Assembly (NCBI GenBank): GCA_023421955.1
Contig: JAEZSE010000049.1
Location: 15,258-79,257 of the forward strand
Direction: 5' to 3'
DNA: 64,000 bases
Origin: Bacillota bacterium
GTDB taxonomy: Bacteria > Bacillota > Clostridia > Christensenellales > UMGS416
Each line of letters starts with the position of its first letter. Positions within the stretch are counted from its first letter, which is position 1. Below, piece by piece: positions 17,998 through 26,896 of the stretch. A model generated the notes under the pieces. It had not been told where the DNA came from, did no database searches, and saw only the letters and a program-made list of their open reading frames with translations. The position numbers were made by a program, and so were the translations under genes.

Positions 17998-18164
17998 AAT
18001 ATCACCTGCGATAACTTTGGTATTTGCAAATAACTGACACATTATACCATAATGCATAGCCAGTAGCCAGTAGCGATCAGTATTGTTTACAGGTCACCAA
18101 ACAAATAACTCTCACTGTGGTACTGTGAGTAATGCAAGGTTTCCTTAAATCCAAGAATGCATTT

Positions 18165-19370
18165 TTATCGTTTCGCCAAGCTTGCTACAACCTCGACTTC
18201 CTCGGCAATCCGCTCGTCCCATGTGCGGAAGATTTGTTCGGCGGAACTGGCAGCCTGCCTGGCGAGGCGGCTTGCCAGCTCCTGGTCATCCAACAGCAAC
18301 CGTATATGATTGGAGATGGTTTCAATCGTGCTATCCGGTTCCAGTAACAGACCGTTGCTATTGTGCTCGATGATTGTGCTGGTATCTCCATTATTGAGTG
18401 TTACAATCGGTTTCCCCACGCGCATCGCTTCAAACAGTGGGTTTCCCATGTTGCTGAGGTCATATAGTGATAAGAAGATATCAGAGAATTTCATAATTGA
18501 ATAGACTTTAGCCTGCGGAAGGCCGCCGGTAAAGATGGTCTTTCCTGCAATACCAAGCTCGTTGGCCAGCCTTTCAAGGTCCGACCTCATTTCGCCATCG
18601 CCCACGATGACCAGTCTCAAATCATCGGAATTGCTGCTTAGCAGCCTATGGAATGCCCGCAGGCTTCTGTCAAGCCGCTTCCAGCCCACCAAACGGCTTA
18701 CGCACAGCAGTGTCTTTGCCCCGTGAGGTACACCCAGCATTTGACGCACCTGTTCAGCATCATAGCCAGACAGATCAATACGGTTTACTCCATTGATCCA
18801 AAAGCGGATGTCCTTCGACTGATTCCCGAGTTGTTCAAGCACCCACTTGCCCTGGGTGCCATCGTTGGTCATGATGGTGAGGTCAGCGGCCGTTCGAAGC
18901 GCCTTGAAGTGATGCCGCAAAATAGTCTTGTATTTTAGGCTATGAAGTTTGTCAGCAAGAACAGTGCCCATAAAGCGCGTCACAAAGGGCAGTCTGAACC
19001 GCCTGCTCAGCCACTGAGCCGCAGGAACGCCATCCACTTCATAAGCGTAGAGAATATCGATCCCTTCCGCTTGAATGATCCTGGCTCCCTCCCGCCGGAA
19101 TCTGTATTGAGAGAGGATATAGCCGATCTGCTGTGCGATTGTGGAGATATGCCGCTTTTTGGCAAGCTTGCGGAGCAAGGGGTATTCAAACTTATGGATG
19201 TGCAGGTTTTCCGGAGATGAGCCGAAATTCGGGTTTTCCTCGCGCATCAGCACATGCACATCCCACCCGGCCTGTACATAGCCGTTAACCGTCTTGAATA
19301 GTGATGGAGCGCCTTTCCCCGTGGAAATGGACCAAAAGTTCAAAGCCATGAGGAATAGTATTTTTTTCAT
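18165..19370 (-). CDS. GT4-family glycosyltransferase
   Basis: A 401-residue retaining glycosyltransferase of the GT-B/GT4 type. It has an N-terminal Gly-rich acceptor-side segment, VSRLVGWKRLDRSLRAF, LVIVGDGEMRSDLE, and the donor-binding region with FLSLYDLSNMGNPLFEAMRVGKPIV, where the E of the usual EGFGLVxLEA motif is represented by the NPLFEA form. It acts on the cytoplasmic membrane face and builds a surface glycan. The ATG at 19370 has GGGAG at normal spacing. It is separated from the aminotransferase by about 170 bp containing a small hairpin. Donor and acceptor are unknown. Confidence 0.85.
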   Translation of the reverse strand: MKKILFLMALNFWSISTGKGAPSLFKTVNGYVQAGWDVHVLMREENPNFGSSPENLHIHKFEYPLLRKLAKKRHISTIAQQIGYILSQYRFRREGARIIQAEGIDILYAYEVDGVPAAQWLSRRFRLPFVTRFMGTVLADKLHSLKYKTILRHHFKALRTAADLTIMTNDGTQGKWVLEQLGNQSKDIRFWINGVNRIDLSGYDAEQVRQMLGVPHGAKTLLCVSRLVGWKRLDRSLRAFHRLLSSNSDDLRLVIVGDGEMRSDLERLANELGIAGKTIFTGGLPQAKVYSIMKFSDIFLSLYDLSNMGNPLFEAMRVGKPIVTLNNGDTSTIIEHNSNGLLLEPDSTIETISNHIRLLLDDQELASRLARQAASSAEQIFRTWDERIAEEVEVVASLAKR

Positions 19371-19433
19371 TCGCTCCCTGCCTTTCGGTTACAGAATTCG
19401 CAACCACAACGAGTTACAGGACCTTCGCCTCGC

Positions 19434-20630
19434 CTACCGATGCTCCGATTCCAATACATCCCGATATATGCCTTCCAGTCTCTGTAAAAAAGCTTCCCGT
19501 CCATACCGCTCAACGCAATGCTCCCGAATCGTTGCCGGATCAAACCGATTGATGTTCTGCAGCATGGCTTCCATAGCCCTGGCCATCGCATCCACATCAC
19601 CCACTGGCACCAGATAGCCGCAAAGATCATCCACGATGTCCTCCGGCCCTCCGCACCTGGTTGAGATTACCGGTTTGCCAAGCGCCATCGCCTCGATCAA
19701 CACCACGCCGAATGTCTCAATGTCGCTGGATAGCACAAATGCGCCGCAGGCGGACATTTCGCGGATGACCTCGGGGCGGGTGAGGTATCCGAGCAAGTTC
19801 GCTTTACCGGCAAGACCGGCTTCGGAGATTGCTCGATCCAGTTCCTCCCGCATGGGGCCTGAGCCGCCGATTCTCAAGCGCGCGTTGGGGTGGCGGTCCA
19901 GCACTTGACGGAACGCTGCGATCAGGTTTTTGTGCTTCTTCAATTCGATCAAATTGGCCACGTTAAGAAATGTGAAGCATTCCTCGTTTTTCGCTGGTGT
20001 TGGTAATTCGGCGTCCTCAAAGGACGATTCCAGCAGGTTGTAAATCACCGAGATATGGTTGGCTGCGGGGATTGCCGCACCGTACTTGCCCTGCAGGATC
20101 GCAGCCGTGGAAGACCCCACCGTTGTGATTACTGCCGCATCTTTCAATGCCAGGCGGATGTAGGCTTCCTGCGCCTCGGTATATAGATTGCGCCCATGGG
20201 CGCTGCTGTGTTCGGTGATCATGTAGGGGAGACCGTAACGTTCTTTTAGTGCTTGCGCCAGCACCCCGGCGTAAAGGCAGTCATGGGCGTGGGCAATGTC
20301 CGGCATGCCGTATTCGGCTACATATCGGTCAAAGGCAGCAAGGCCAAGGCTGCGCATCTTGTCCGCCTGGTAATCGGCGCTGATGAAGCGCTGGGGCATC
20401 AATGCCTTTCTGTAGCGTCGGACAACGCACACGCCGCTTTCCTCGTCACAGGTCGTGTTCCTGCACAGGTTTGCCCGCAGGATGCTCTTGAACGGCAGCA
20501 GCCCTGCTGACAGAACACCCACCTGAAAGCCGGCTGCGATGAGACAATTCGCCTGGTGCTTTTGGAAGATGCCCGCCAGGGGCATGTGTTCTGTTTGATA
20601 CAGATAACTTGGCAGAATCAATATGTGCAT
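19434..20630 (-). CDS. GT4-family glycosyltransferase
   Basis: A 398-residue GT-B glycosyltransferase. GT4 features are the N-terminal PLAGIFQKHQANCLIAAG acceptor region, HAHDCLYAGVLA, LNVANLIELKKHKNLIAAF, LRIGGSGPMREELDRAI, and the donor site LSSDIETFGVVLIEAMALGKPV with the conserved glutamates. A typical transferase of capsular or teichuronic-like polysaccharide clusters. The ATG at 20630 follows AGGTGA. It begins 4 bp after the upstream transferase stop at 20634, so the two are co-transcribed. Sugar specificity cannot be read. Confidence 0.88.
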   Translation of the reverse strand: MHILILPSYLYQTEHMPLAGIFQKHQANCLIAAGFQVGVLSAGLLPFKSILRANLCRNTTCDEESGVCVVRRYRKALMPQRFISADYQADKMRSLGLAAFDRYVAEYGMPDIAHAHDCLYAGVLAQALKERYGLPYMITEHSSAHGRNLYTEAQEAYIRLALKDAAVITTVGSSTAAILQGKYGAAIPAANHISVIYNLLESSFEDAELPTPAKNEECFTFLNVANLIELKKHKNLIAAFRQVLDRHPNARLRIGGSGPMREELDRAISEAGLAGKANLLGYLTRPEVIREMSACGAFVLSSDIETFGVVLIEAMALGKPVISTRCGGPEDIVDDLCGYLVPVGDVDAMARAMEAMLQNINRFDPATIREHCVERYGREAFLQRLEGIYRDVLESEHR

Positions 20631-20633
20631 GGT

Positions 20634-21803
20634 TCACCTGCCTGTTCCCATATCCGGCAAGCTCTTGCCGGCTACGACGTCGTAAGACAGCACGGTGTTG
20701 CAGAGATGCTGTGCCTTCTCCGCCATCTCCTTATAAAGGAGCCTGTCCTCCATCAGCCGTTTGATGCAGCCGGCGAGTTCTGTTTCGTCATCCGACCGCA
20801 AAAAGAAGGCATTGCCGATGTTGAGATAGCTTACCGTTTCTCCCCACCAGCGTAGAATCGTTGGCAATCCGCAGCAGATGGCCGACTGCCAGAGCACCGA
20901 CTGTGTGCCCGGAAAGGCAGCGATATCGGCAGCCAGGTAATAGTCGATGATCCTCGCGCTGTCCTGCCAGCCTGCAAACTGTATTTTGTTGTCGCCGTCG
21001 GCCAATGTGAGCAGTGTTTCCCGATATCCCGGCTCCATTGAGCCGATGATGAGAAGCTTCAAGCGCTTGTCGTTGATGGCCTTTACGGCTTTAATGAGAA
21101 GGTCCACCTTTTTGTTGGCGTTCAGCTTTCCGGCCGTCACAACCACGAAATCATTGTCATCGATATTGTGCTGCTCACGGATCTCCTGCCGAATCTGCTG
21201 GCGTTGATCCCAATGAATGGAGTCCGTATCCGCGCCCAGATTGAGGATTTCAATCTTTGACCTGTCGATGCCGTTGCAGTAATGGGCAAAATCGGCGCAA
21301 TCTTCGGTAATGGCGAAGATCCTGTCCAGATGCCTTTGGTAAACCATATACATGAGCCGCCAGAAAAACCCGTGAAGCAGATACCTGGAAACCAGGTTCT
21401 TTCCGCTGTTGTACCAATCGGAGTGGATGTCAGCGTAGAGCTTGCAGCCACTCACACGCTTGTAGTGGACTGCTGTCGCCACAGAAAGGTTGTTCAGGCT
21501 GTGCATGAAGATTAGGTCGGGCTTTTCCCTGTCCAGCACTGCATACAAGCCCTTTGGCAGCACCAACCGGTTCAGCAGGTTGATGCGCAGCGGCAGCCGA
21601 ATGATTTTAACCCTGGAGATCGTATACGTGCGGGCTTTTGTGCCGGCGTCATTGTAATCCTTATATTCAGCCGGGCAATAATCAAGGCCCGCAATCACAA
21701 CTACGTCGTGGCCGGCCTTCGCCTGGTATTCCGGGAGCAAATTGGCTTGATAGGACCAATTGTCAAGATAGGGTTCCACAAAACACAGATGCACGATTTT
21801 CAT
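20634..21803 (-). CDS. GT4-family glycosyltransferase
   Basis: A 389-residue GT-B glycosyltransferase beginning MKIVHLCFVEPYLDN. It shows VVTAGKLNANKKVDLLIKAV, LLIIGSMEPGYRETLL, and a donor region (DIAAFPGTQSVLWQSAICCGLP) in which the usual second glutamate is replaced by the WQSAICC form, seen in some GT4 subgroups. The ATG at 21803 with GGAAGG seven bases upstream is preferred over a longer in-frame extension that would overlap the acyltransferase gene. Part of the minus-strand glycan operon, directly after the O-acetyltransferase-like gene. Confidence 0.85.
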   Translation of the reverse strand: MKIVHLCFVEPYLDNWSYQANLLPEYQAKAGHDVVVIAGLDYCPAEYKDYNDAGTKARTYTISRVKIIRLPLRINLLNRLVLPKGLYAVLDREKPDLIFMHSLNNLSVATAVHYKRVSGCKLYADIHSDWYNSGKNLVSRYLLHGFFWRLMYMVYQRHLDRIFAITEDCADFAHYCNGIDRSKIEILNLGADTDSIHWDQRQQIRQEIREQHNIDDNDFVVVTAGKLNANKKVDLLIKAVKAINDKRLKLLIIGSMEPGYRETLLTLADGDNKIQFAGWQDSARIIDYYLAADIAAFPGTQSVLWQSAICCGLPTILRWWGETVSYLNIGNAFFLRSDDETELAGCIKRLMEDRLLYKEMAEKAQHLCNTVLSYDVVAGKSLPDMGTGR

Positions 21804-21807
21804 AAGC

Positions 21808-22491
21808 TCAGCCTTCCGGTTGGTCAGTTTGCTCCGGTTTGGAGAGGAAACGGACGGCAAACCTGCCGATATCGGAAAAAAGACCAGCGTTCCGGCGGAT
21901 TTCATTTTCCGGCCAATCCCACCAGTTGAGTTTCAACAGCTTTTCCACAGTCTCATCGTCGAATCGCTTGCGGATCATGCGAGCCGGTACACCGGCCATC
22001 ACCGCATAGGGCTCCACGTCCTTCGTGACGACTGCCCCGGCCCCGATGATCGCGCCATGACCGATGGCCACACCGTCTCGGACCATCGCCCTCGTGCCGA
22101 TCCAAACGTCGTTGCCGATCACGGTTTGTTTGTATTCCTCGAATTCCGGTGGATGCTCCACCCACTGAGTCCGCACGGCATTATGGTTTGTGTAAAATGC
22201 TGGCGATGTCGATACCATTCCCGAGGGATGATTGCCCAGGCCGATCTGTACCGACCCTGCAATCGAGCAGAACCGCCCGATCTCCGCCCGGATCACTCGG
22301 GTGCCGTCGCCGATGTAGGAATAGTCGCCCAGATCAACGTTGTGCAGCACGCACATGCGCTCCACACGGGTGTTGCGTCCAAACCGGCAGCCTGGTGTGA
22401 AAAAGGCAAGCAGAGAGATCCGCGCGCCGGCGCGGGCCCGCCAGGCAAAGCGCAGGAAGAAGTCCTGCAGCATCATCATTAACCGCCCCAT
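21808..22491 (-). CDS. CatB-type hexapeptide O-acetyltransferase
   Basis: A 227-residue acetyltransferase of the LbH fold, xenobiotic/sugar subtype. After an N-terminal amphipathic segment, hexapeptide coils run through VDLGDYSYIGDGTRVI and GRFCSIAGSVQIGLGNHP, with the catalytic-type His in GNHP, then VIGNDVWIGTRAMVRDGVAIG and GAVVTKDVEPYAVMAGVPA. Such enzymes O-acetylate sugars in surface polysaccharides. ATG 22491 is preceded by AAGGTGG; GTG codons at 22500 and 22497 are alternatives. It heads the transferase block, and its stop is 4 bp before the next start. Confidence 0.83.
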   Translation of the reverse strand: MGRLMMMLQDFFLRFAWRARAGARISLLAFFTPGCRFGRNTRVERMCVLHNVDLGDYSYIGDGTRVIRAEIGRFCSIAGSVQIGLGNHPSGMVSTSPAFYTNHNAVRTQWVEHPPEFEEYKQTVIGNDVWIGTRAMVRDGVAIGHGAIIGAGAVVTKDVEPYAVMAGVPARMIRKRFDDETVEKLLKLNWWDWPENEIRRNAGLFSDIGRFAVRFLSKPEQTDQPEG

Positions 22492-22642
22492 GGGCACCAC
22501 CTTATCAACAGGGTCTGTAAAAGTATGTCAGAAAATCCTATTAATCATAATGTGAGGGGGATGGGGTGTCAATAACCAGCTCTTTTGTTCTACGATGGTG
22601 AGATGTTTAGTCAAGCAGCCATTACCGAGCACGATATAACAA

Positions 22643-22678
22643 ATTGCCCACCCAGCGACCTGCGCGTTGGGTGGGCAA
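22643..22678 (-). terminator. Intrinsic terminator of the ferritin gene
   Basis: A long stem built on TTGCCCACCCA/TGGGTGGGCAA, followed on the minus strand by TTTGTT, 58 bp after the ferritin stop. Confidence 0.75.
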
Positions 22679-22735
22679 TGGCTGACGATACGAGTTGAAA
22701 ATCGCCAAGGTGCGATAGCATCGCAGGCAAAACGT

Positions 22736-23260
22736 TTACATTGCCTGAGCCGCCAACGGAGCGGCTTGCGCGTAAACCCTGGTTGCCTTCTGGCTGTCCA
22801 GCATGAACAAGCCCTTGCCGTCACCGCCGAAAAGTTTGTAACTGGTGATGTTGTCGACGGCATTAGCCTCTTCTTCCACCTGCTCGGTGATGAACCATTT
22901 CAGCATTTCCTCGGTCTTAAAATCGCCTTCTTCGCGGGCAGTGGCGTTGATCTTGTAGATCAAGCTGGTAACCAGCTGCTCGTGGCTGAGGTTCAGATTC
23001 AATAGCTCTTCAATGTCGGTAAATTCAAAGTTGGGCTCGTCGATGGCCAGCAGATGCACGCGGCCGTTGGCCTGAATGATGTAGTTCATGAAGATCAGCG
23101 CATGGTCACGCTCTTCCTGCGCCTGCACACGGAACCAGTGAGCATAACCGTTCAGCCCATAATTGTGCAGCCACCCGGCCATGGATAAGTATAGGTAAGC
23201 CGAATAGAATTCGTTCTTGATCTGGTTGTTCAGAAGGTCTTCGATCTTTTTGCTCAGCAT
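22736..23260 (-). CDS. ftnA: Ferritin (non-haem)
   Basis: A 174-residue four-helix-bundle iron-storage protein. Ferroxidase residues are visible: Glu in NNQIKNEFYSAYLYLSMA, the E-x-x-H pair in QAQEERDHALIFMNYI, and EEMLKWFITEQVEEE later. FtnA-type proteins oxidise Fe(II) and store it as a mineral in a 24-subunit shell. The ATG at 23260 has GGAGGG upstream. The promoter region has TTATAATAAT on the minus strand at 23318-23327, which matches the first half of a PerR box; this is only suggestive. Monocistronic. Confidence 0.93.
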   Translation of the reverse strand: MLSKKIEDLLNNQIKNEFYSAYLYLSMAGWLHNYGLNGYAHWFRVQAQEERDHALIFMNYIIQANGRVHLLAIDEPNFEFTDIEELLNLNLSHEQLVTSLIYKINATAREEGDFKTEEMLKWFITEQVEEEANAVDNITSYKLFGGDGKGLFMLDSQKATRVYAQAAPLAAQAM

Positions 23261-23394
23261 GGTGATCCCTCCGTTTCGTTTGCCTTATCATAGGCCAATA
23301 TCATTTCTTGTTCCGTGATTATTATAACATTTCTGAAAATGCAGCGATAGGTCTGTGCCTTGACGAATCAGCCAATTTGGAATATGATACCATT

Positions 23395-23541
23395 ACTCCG
23401 TTTGAAGGGGGATGACTATGATGAAAACCAGATTGCAAGCGGAATCCTTCCTCTGAGTTTCATAGGGCGGCGGGCATGCCCGTTGCCGCATCCACCTGAA
23501 ACGCGCACAATCAAGCACGCTGCAGGCGTGCTTTTTTCGTG
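23395..23541 (+). promoter_or_regulatory. Attenuator-like 5' leader of rsgA
   Basis: Upstream of rsgA is a potential ribosome site (GGGGG) before a 12-codon ATGATG reading frame at about 23418-23456, then a stem around the 10-base palindrome GGGCATGCCC (inside GCGGC/GCCGC arms). An intrinsic terminator (AGCACGC, TGCA loop, GCGTGCT, then TTTTTTC) lies at 23515-23538, about 25 bp before the rsgA start. A terminator placed between promoter and gene implies conditional readthrough. No known riboswitch consensus was recognised. Confidence 0.45.
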
Positions 23542-23562
23542 CAAAGAAAAGGAGTATCCGTA

Positions 23563-24642
23563 ATGACAGATTTGTTTTCGCTTGGCTGGGACGACGGTTT
23601 TGAGCGTTCCTTCGAGCCTTATCACCTGGAAAGCCATCGGCCTGCCAGAGTGATAGCCAGACTGGCTACACAATACCGGCTGCTGGCAGATTCTGGGCAA
23701 CATGATGCTATCTTGTCTGGTAAATATCTACACAAGGTTGACCAGGGTGAGGAGGAGCTGCCTGTGGTGGGAGACTGGGTGGCGGTGGAGTCCAGAGGGG
23801 ATGACGCTGTGATCCAGGCACTTTTGCCTCGAAGAACCTGCTTTGCTCGAAAGCCAGCAATATCTGGAGGGCGTAAGATGAAGGGTGGCCAAGTCACCGG
23901 CGGCACAACGGCCCGCCAGGTGCTGGCAGCCAACATCGACACGGTGTTTATCGTGAGCGCTCTGGATGGCAACCATAGCATTGCCCGCACCGAGCGATAT
24001 CTCACGATGGCGCTGGCCAGCGGCGCGCAGCCTGTACTGCTGATGAACAAGCTGGACCTTTGCCCAGACGCGACGATGGTGCTGGAACAGTTGAAACGCA
24101 TCGGCGGTGACTGCCCGGTGCACACCGTGAGCGCCATGTCCGGCGAGGGCATTGAGGCGGTGGAGCAATACCTGCAGCCGGGGAAAACGGTGGCCTTTTT
24201 GGGCCCGTCCGGCGTGGGCAAGTCCACGCTGATCAACCGGCTGTTTGGCACAGAGAAGCTTGTTACTGGAAGTGTTAACGAAATGACCGGTAAGGGGCGG
24301 CACACTACGACCAGGGCGGAGCTGCTTATTCACCAAAACGGTGCAATGCTCATTGACACGCCCGGCATCCGGGAGCTGCAGTTGTGGTGTGATTCGGAGG
24401 CCGTACAGGATAGCTTTGAGGATGTGGCGGAGCTGATCGCCCGGTGCCGGTTTTCCGATTGCGGGCATACCAATGAGCCGGGTTGCGCCGTCCGCGAAGC
24501 TATTGCGTCCGGCGAGCTGGATCCGGCTCGGTATCGGAACTACCGGAAGCTGGATGAGGAGACGGCTCGGTTGGACGCAAGGAAAAAGCAAAGGGAGATT
24601 TGGATGGGGAGGAAGGAGAAGGGGGTTAGGAAGAAGGGGTAG
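23563..24642 (+). CDS. rsgA: Ribosome small-subunit GTPase RsgA
   Basis: A 359-residue circularly permuted GTPase that checks late maturation of the 30S subunit. It has an N-terminal OB fold (VVGDWVAVE), the G4 motif NKLD before G1, the P-loop GPSGVGKS at residues 214-221, G2/G3 in GKGRHTTTR and DTPGIREL, and a C-terminal zinc site CRFSDCGHTNEPGC (about residues 295-308). The ATG at 23563 follows AAAGGAG at 8 bases. It is preceded by an intrinsic terminator inside its leader and followed by another terminator, so it stands alone. Confidence 0.94.
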   Translation: MTDLFSLGWDDGFERSFEPYHLESHRPARVIARLATQYRLLADSGQHDAILSGKYLHKVDQGEEELPVVGDWVAVESRGDDAVIQALLPRRTCFARKPAISGGRKMKGGQVTGGTTARQVLAANIDTVFIVSALDGNHSIARTERYLTMALASGAQPVLLMNKLDLCPDATMVLEQLKRIGGDCPVHTVSAMSGEGIEAVEQYLQPGKTVAFLGPSGVGKSTLINRLFGTEKLVTGSVNEMTGKGRHTTTRAELLIHQNGAMLIDTPGIRELQLWCDSEAVQDSFEDVAELIARCRFSDCGHTNEPGCAVREAIASGELDPARYRNYRKLDEETARLDARKKQREIWMGRKEKGVRKKG

Positions 24643-24656
24643 GAGAGGAAGGAATG

Positions 24657-24690
24657 GAAAGCCGCCGCGCGGGTTCGCGCGGCGGCTTTC
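24657..24690. terminator. Bidirectional intrinsic terminator
   Basis: A perfect 15-bp stem, GAAAGCCGCCGCGCG and its complement, with a 4-base loop, between convergent rsgA and the CARDB-like gene. Confidence 0.85.
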
Positions 24691-24703
24691 ACACTCTCCT
24701 AGT

Positions 24704-26032
24704 TTAACCGGGAAAATCAGATTCGTCTAGAATATTGGTTTTCGCATTGCCTTTTCCGGATGGATTAAGAGTAATTGTATATATTGAGTCACTTGTAAAA
24801 TAATGATCAAACAAGGCGTAAGTCACGTTTGTCATAAACCCTTTTCTTTCAGGTGAATAATCTTTGCCGTATGAGTAAAATATCCGGTACTCTCTTGCAG
24901 GGACATTGTTAATTGTGAATGAGCTTTTCGCCCTCACATACACAATGAGTACCGTTCTAAAATCCCTTTTCTCATAAACATAGTTGTGATTTTTTTGGAT
25001 GACTATTATTGCATCCATGTTATAGTTATTTACAATTGTGAGGCTATTGTAATCCAAGCAATCTTGAGATCCCATTAGAAATGTACCGTTTTTTGGTCTC
25101 GATTTAGTTACAACTGTCAATTGTGTTGAAATCTTGCCAACAGAGTACTTGTACTTACCAGGTTTCGACTCAGAGATCCTAAAAGATACCTGTTTTTCCG
25201 ATTTCCCATTTACCTCCACAGTCAATATTTCATGCTGTTTTCCATTTCTCATCAGAACCAACTCAAATAATCCATCAAGATCACCCGAATTGTAGAGTGA
25301 AACAGATAATAATGATTCTCCCTTTGCTTTAATGTATTCTTTTGAAAGAGTAAGTTCTTTAACATATATGGAGGCAGGATAAACAGTCTTGAAGCTTAAC
25401 GAAAGATTATCTATTGTTATTGGATTATATCCTATCTTTGTCACCAGCCTCTTAGTAATTGTCTTCACCTCGCCAGGCTCAAGTGTAACTTTTACTGGCC
25501 TCTGGTCTTGATTATAAACACTAAAATTCGCGGTATAGGTGCCCTTGATTTCACCTGTGTTCTTTACTTTTACGCTTACTTCCATTTCTTGCCCAATAAC
25601 CGGAGTAGCAGGATTCACGGCCAGATCGTAAACTTGAAAGCTTGCCGGCTTGAGCACTCTGAAATTGTCTGTTAGCTCACCAGCTAATACTTTGTGTAAG
25701 CCAACTTTATATCCAGTTAATGTAATCAAAACATCTTTTTTGCTTTTTCCATATAGATAGACCTCGGGTGTCTGTATTATCGTTCCATCAACCGTTACAG
25801 GAATTGAGCCTGTTATGGGGAAGAATCCATTGTTTTCTATACTTACAACAATAGTTGCTACATCTCCTGGTGTAACCTCTGAGGAGATGACTGAAAGATC
25901 AGGTATTTCCAATTTTCCATATATGAAATTTGGAGCAATGAATAATATCACAAGCGAAATCACGGTTATGAGCAAAGCCATTACTGCTACTATAATCAAA
26001 TAATGTTGATTTGCTTTATGCTCCTTCATCAT
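24704..26032 (-). CDS. CARDB-like membrane-anchored protein
   Basis: A 442-residue protein with one N-terminal membrane helix (about residues 11-33) and an extracellular part made of repeated Ig-like beta-sandwich units. Segments such as VTPGDVATIVVSIENNGFFPITG, VIGQEMEVSVKVKNTGEIKGTY and YIKAKGESLLSVSLYNSGDLDG are the 'NTG' strand-turn of CARDB-type adhesion/filling domains. The last 110 residues form a different, Tyr-rich domain of unknown kind. The DNA is clearly more AT-rich than the flanks. AGGAGG precedes ATG 26032 and ATG 26029; either could start. It follows a smaller related protein by 45 bp. Confidence 0.65.
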   Translation of the reverse strand: MMKEHKANQHYLIIVAVMALLITVISLVILFIAPNFIYGKLEIPDLSVISSEVTPGDVATIVVSIENNGFFPITGSIPVTVDGTIIQTPEVYLYGKSKKDVLITLTGYKVGLHKVLAGELTDNFRVLKPASFQVYDLAVNPATPVIGQEMEVSVKVKNTGEIKGTYTANFSVYNQDQRPVKVTLEPGEVKTITKRLVTKIGYNPITIDNLSLSFKTVYPASIYVKELTLSKEYIKAKGESLLSVSLYNSGDLDGLFELVLMRNGKQHEILTVEVNGKSEKQVSFRISESKPGKYKYSVGKISTQLTVVTKSRPKNGTFLMGSQDCLDYNSLTIVNNYNMDAIIVIQKNHNYVYEKRDFRTVLIVYVRAKSSFTINNVPAREYRIFYSYGKDYSPERKGFMTNVTYALFDHYFTSDSIYTITLNPSGKGNAKTNILDESDFPG

Positions 26033-26077
26033 ATGAGCCTCCTGCATTCGCTGAACTTTCCAGTAGCAATATTACAC

Positions 26078-26749
26078 CTACGGATTGGTAACGGAATATT
26101 TCGTGATCAAATCACCAATCTTGATGCTGTGGGTGCCCCATGTTCCGGAGTTAAGTTTTTGCTCGAATTCAATTTCTTCTCCGGGATTCACTTGTGCTTG
26201 GATGGAGCTAACCTCAACCCCATCTAGCAATAATGGTGCTGAAAAGCTGCCTGCAACATCCCCAGTGTTTCGAATGATGATACAAATTGTGATTTCGCTG
26301 TCTACTGTGATCTCTGTTGGCTCGATGAAGATTTTCACAGGTTCCAGTTGGGCAGGGTTTTGCACCTTGAACTGCGCTTTGTATCCGCAACACTCCACCA
26401 CATGGTATCCCGCTTCGTAACCTGATAGATCAAAGGAGACTGTTTTATCGCCCTTCCCATCCAGTGTGATACTTTTCTTTTCTTTCTCTACTCCATCAAC
26501 AATAATTGGTATTGATATTGATGCTGGATTGGTGCCATAGTTCTTAACCAAATATGTTGCATCCACGCTCTCGCCAAGCATTATTTTGTCACTGGATAGA
26601 GAAACCGTGTCTATGATTATGTGACCTTTTATGTATAGGGGTAATATGTTGGTTGCCATGATGAACGCAACAACGGTAATTGATAATTGTGCGATCACCC
26701 CTGTTGTGATTGCCCAGCGCTTTTTTCTGTCTGCATGTTGTTCATTCAT
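26078..26749 (-). CDS. Small CARDB-like membrane-anchored protein
   Basis: A 223-residue relative of the downstream gene product: a basic N-terminus, a membrane helix (residues about 13-38), then two Ig-like units with the same pattern (KIMLGESVDATYLVKNYGTNP; EITVDSEITICIIIRNTGDVAG). Both proteins share the spacing of a Gly-Tyr-Gly-His strand at the end of the first unit (GYEAGYHVVECCG here, GYKVGLHKVLAG downstream), suggesting gene duplication. Function unknown; cell-surface location inferred. Same AT-rich composition as its partner, and likely first gene of a two-gene operon divergent from dnaE. Confidence 0.65.
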   Translation of the reverse strand: MNEQHADRKKRWAITTGVIAQLSITVVAFIMATNILPLYIKGHIIIDTVSLSSDKIMLGESVDATYLVKNYGTNPASISIPIIVDGVEKEKKSITLDGKGDKTVSFDLSGYEAGYHVVECCGYKAQFKVQNPAQLEPVKIFIEPTEITVDSEITICIIIRNTGDVAGSFSAPLLLDGVEVSSIQAQVNPGEEIEFEQKLNSGTWGTHSIKIGDLITKYSVTNP

Positions 26750-26871
26750 AGCGAATCCCCTTCATAACTCTTACCCTTAATATTTTCTTCGACATAAAAC
26801 TTGAAATTCCTTCCAGGCATTTTCAAGTTTGTATATACTCAAATCTTGGTAGCTGATAGCGCATTATATGG

Positions 26872-26877
26872 TATAAT
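26872..26877 (+). promoter_or_regulatory. Candidate dnaE -10 element
   Basis: TATAAT 20 bp upstream of the dnaE ATG, within the AT-rich divergent spacer 26750-26896. No convincing -35 at 17 bp (TTGGTA lies at 20 bp). Tentative. Confidence 0.35.
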
Positions 26878-26896
26878 TTTGCTGGAGGAACCACCC

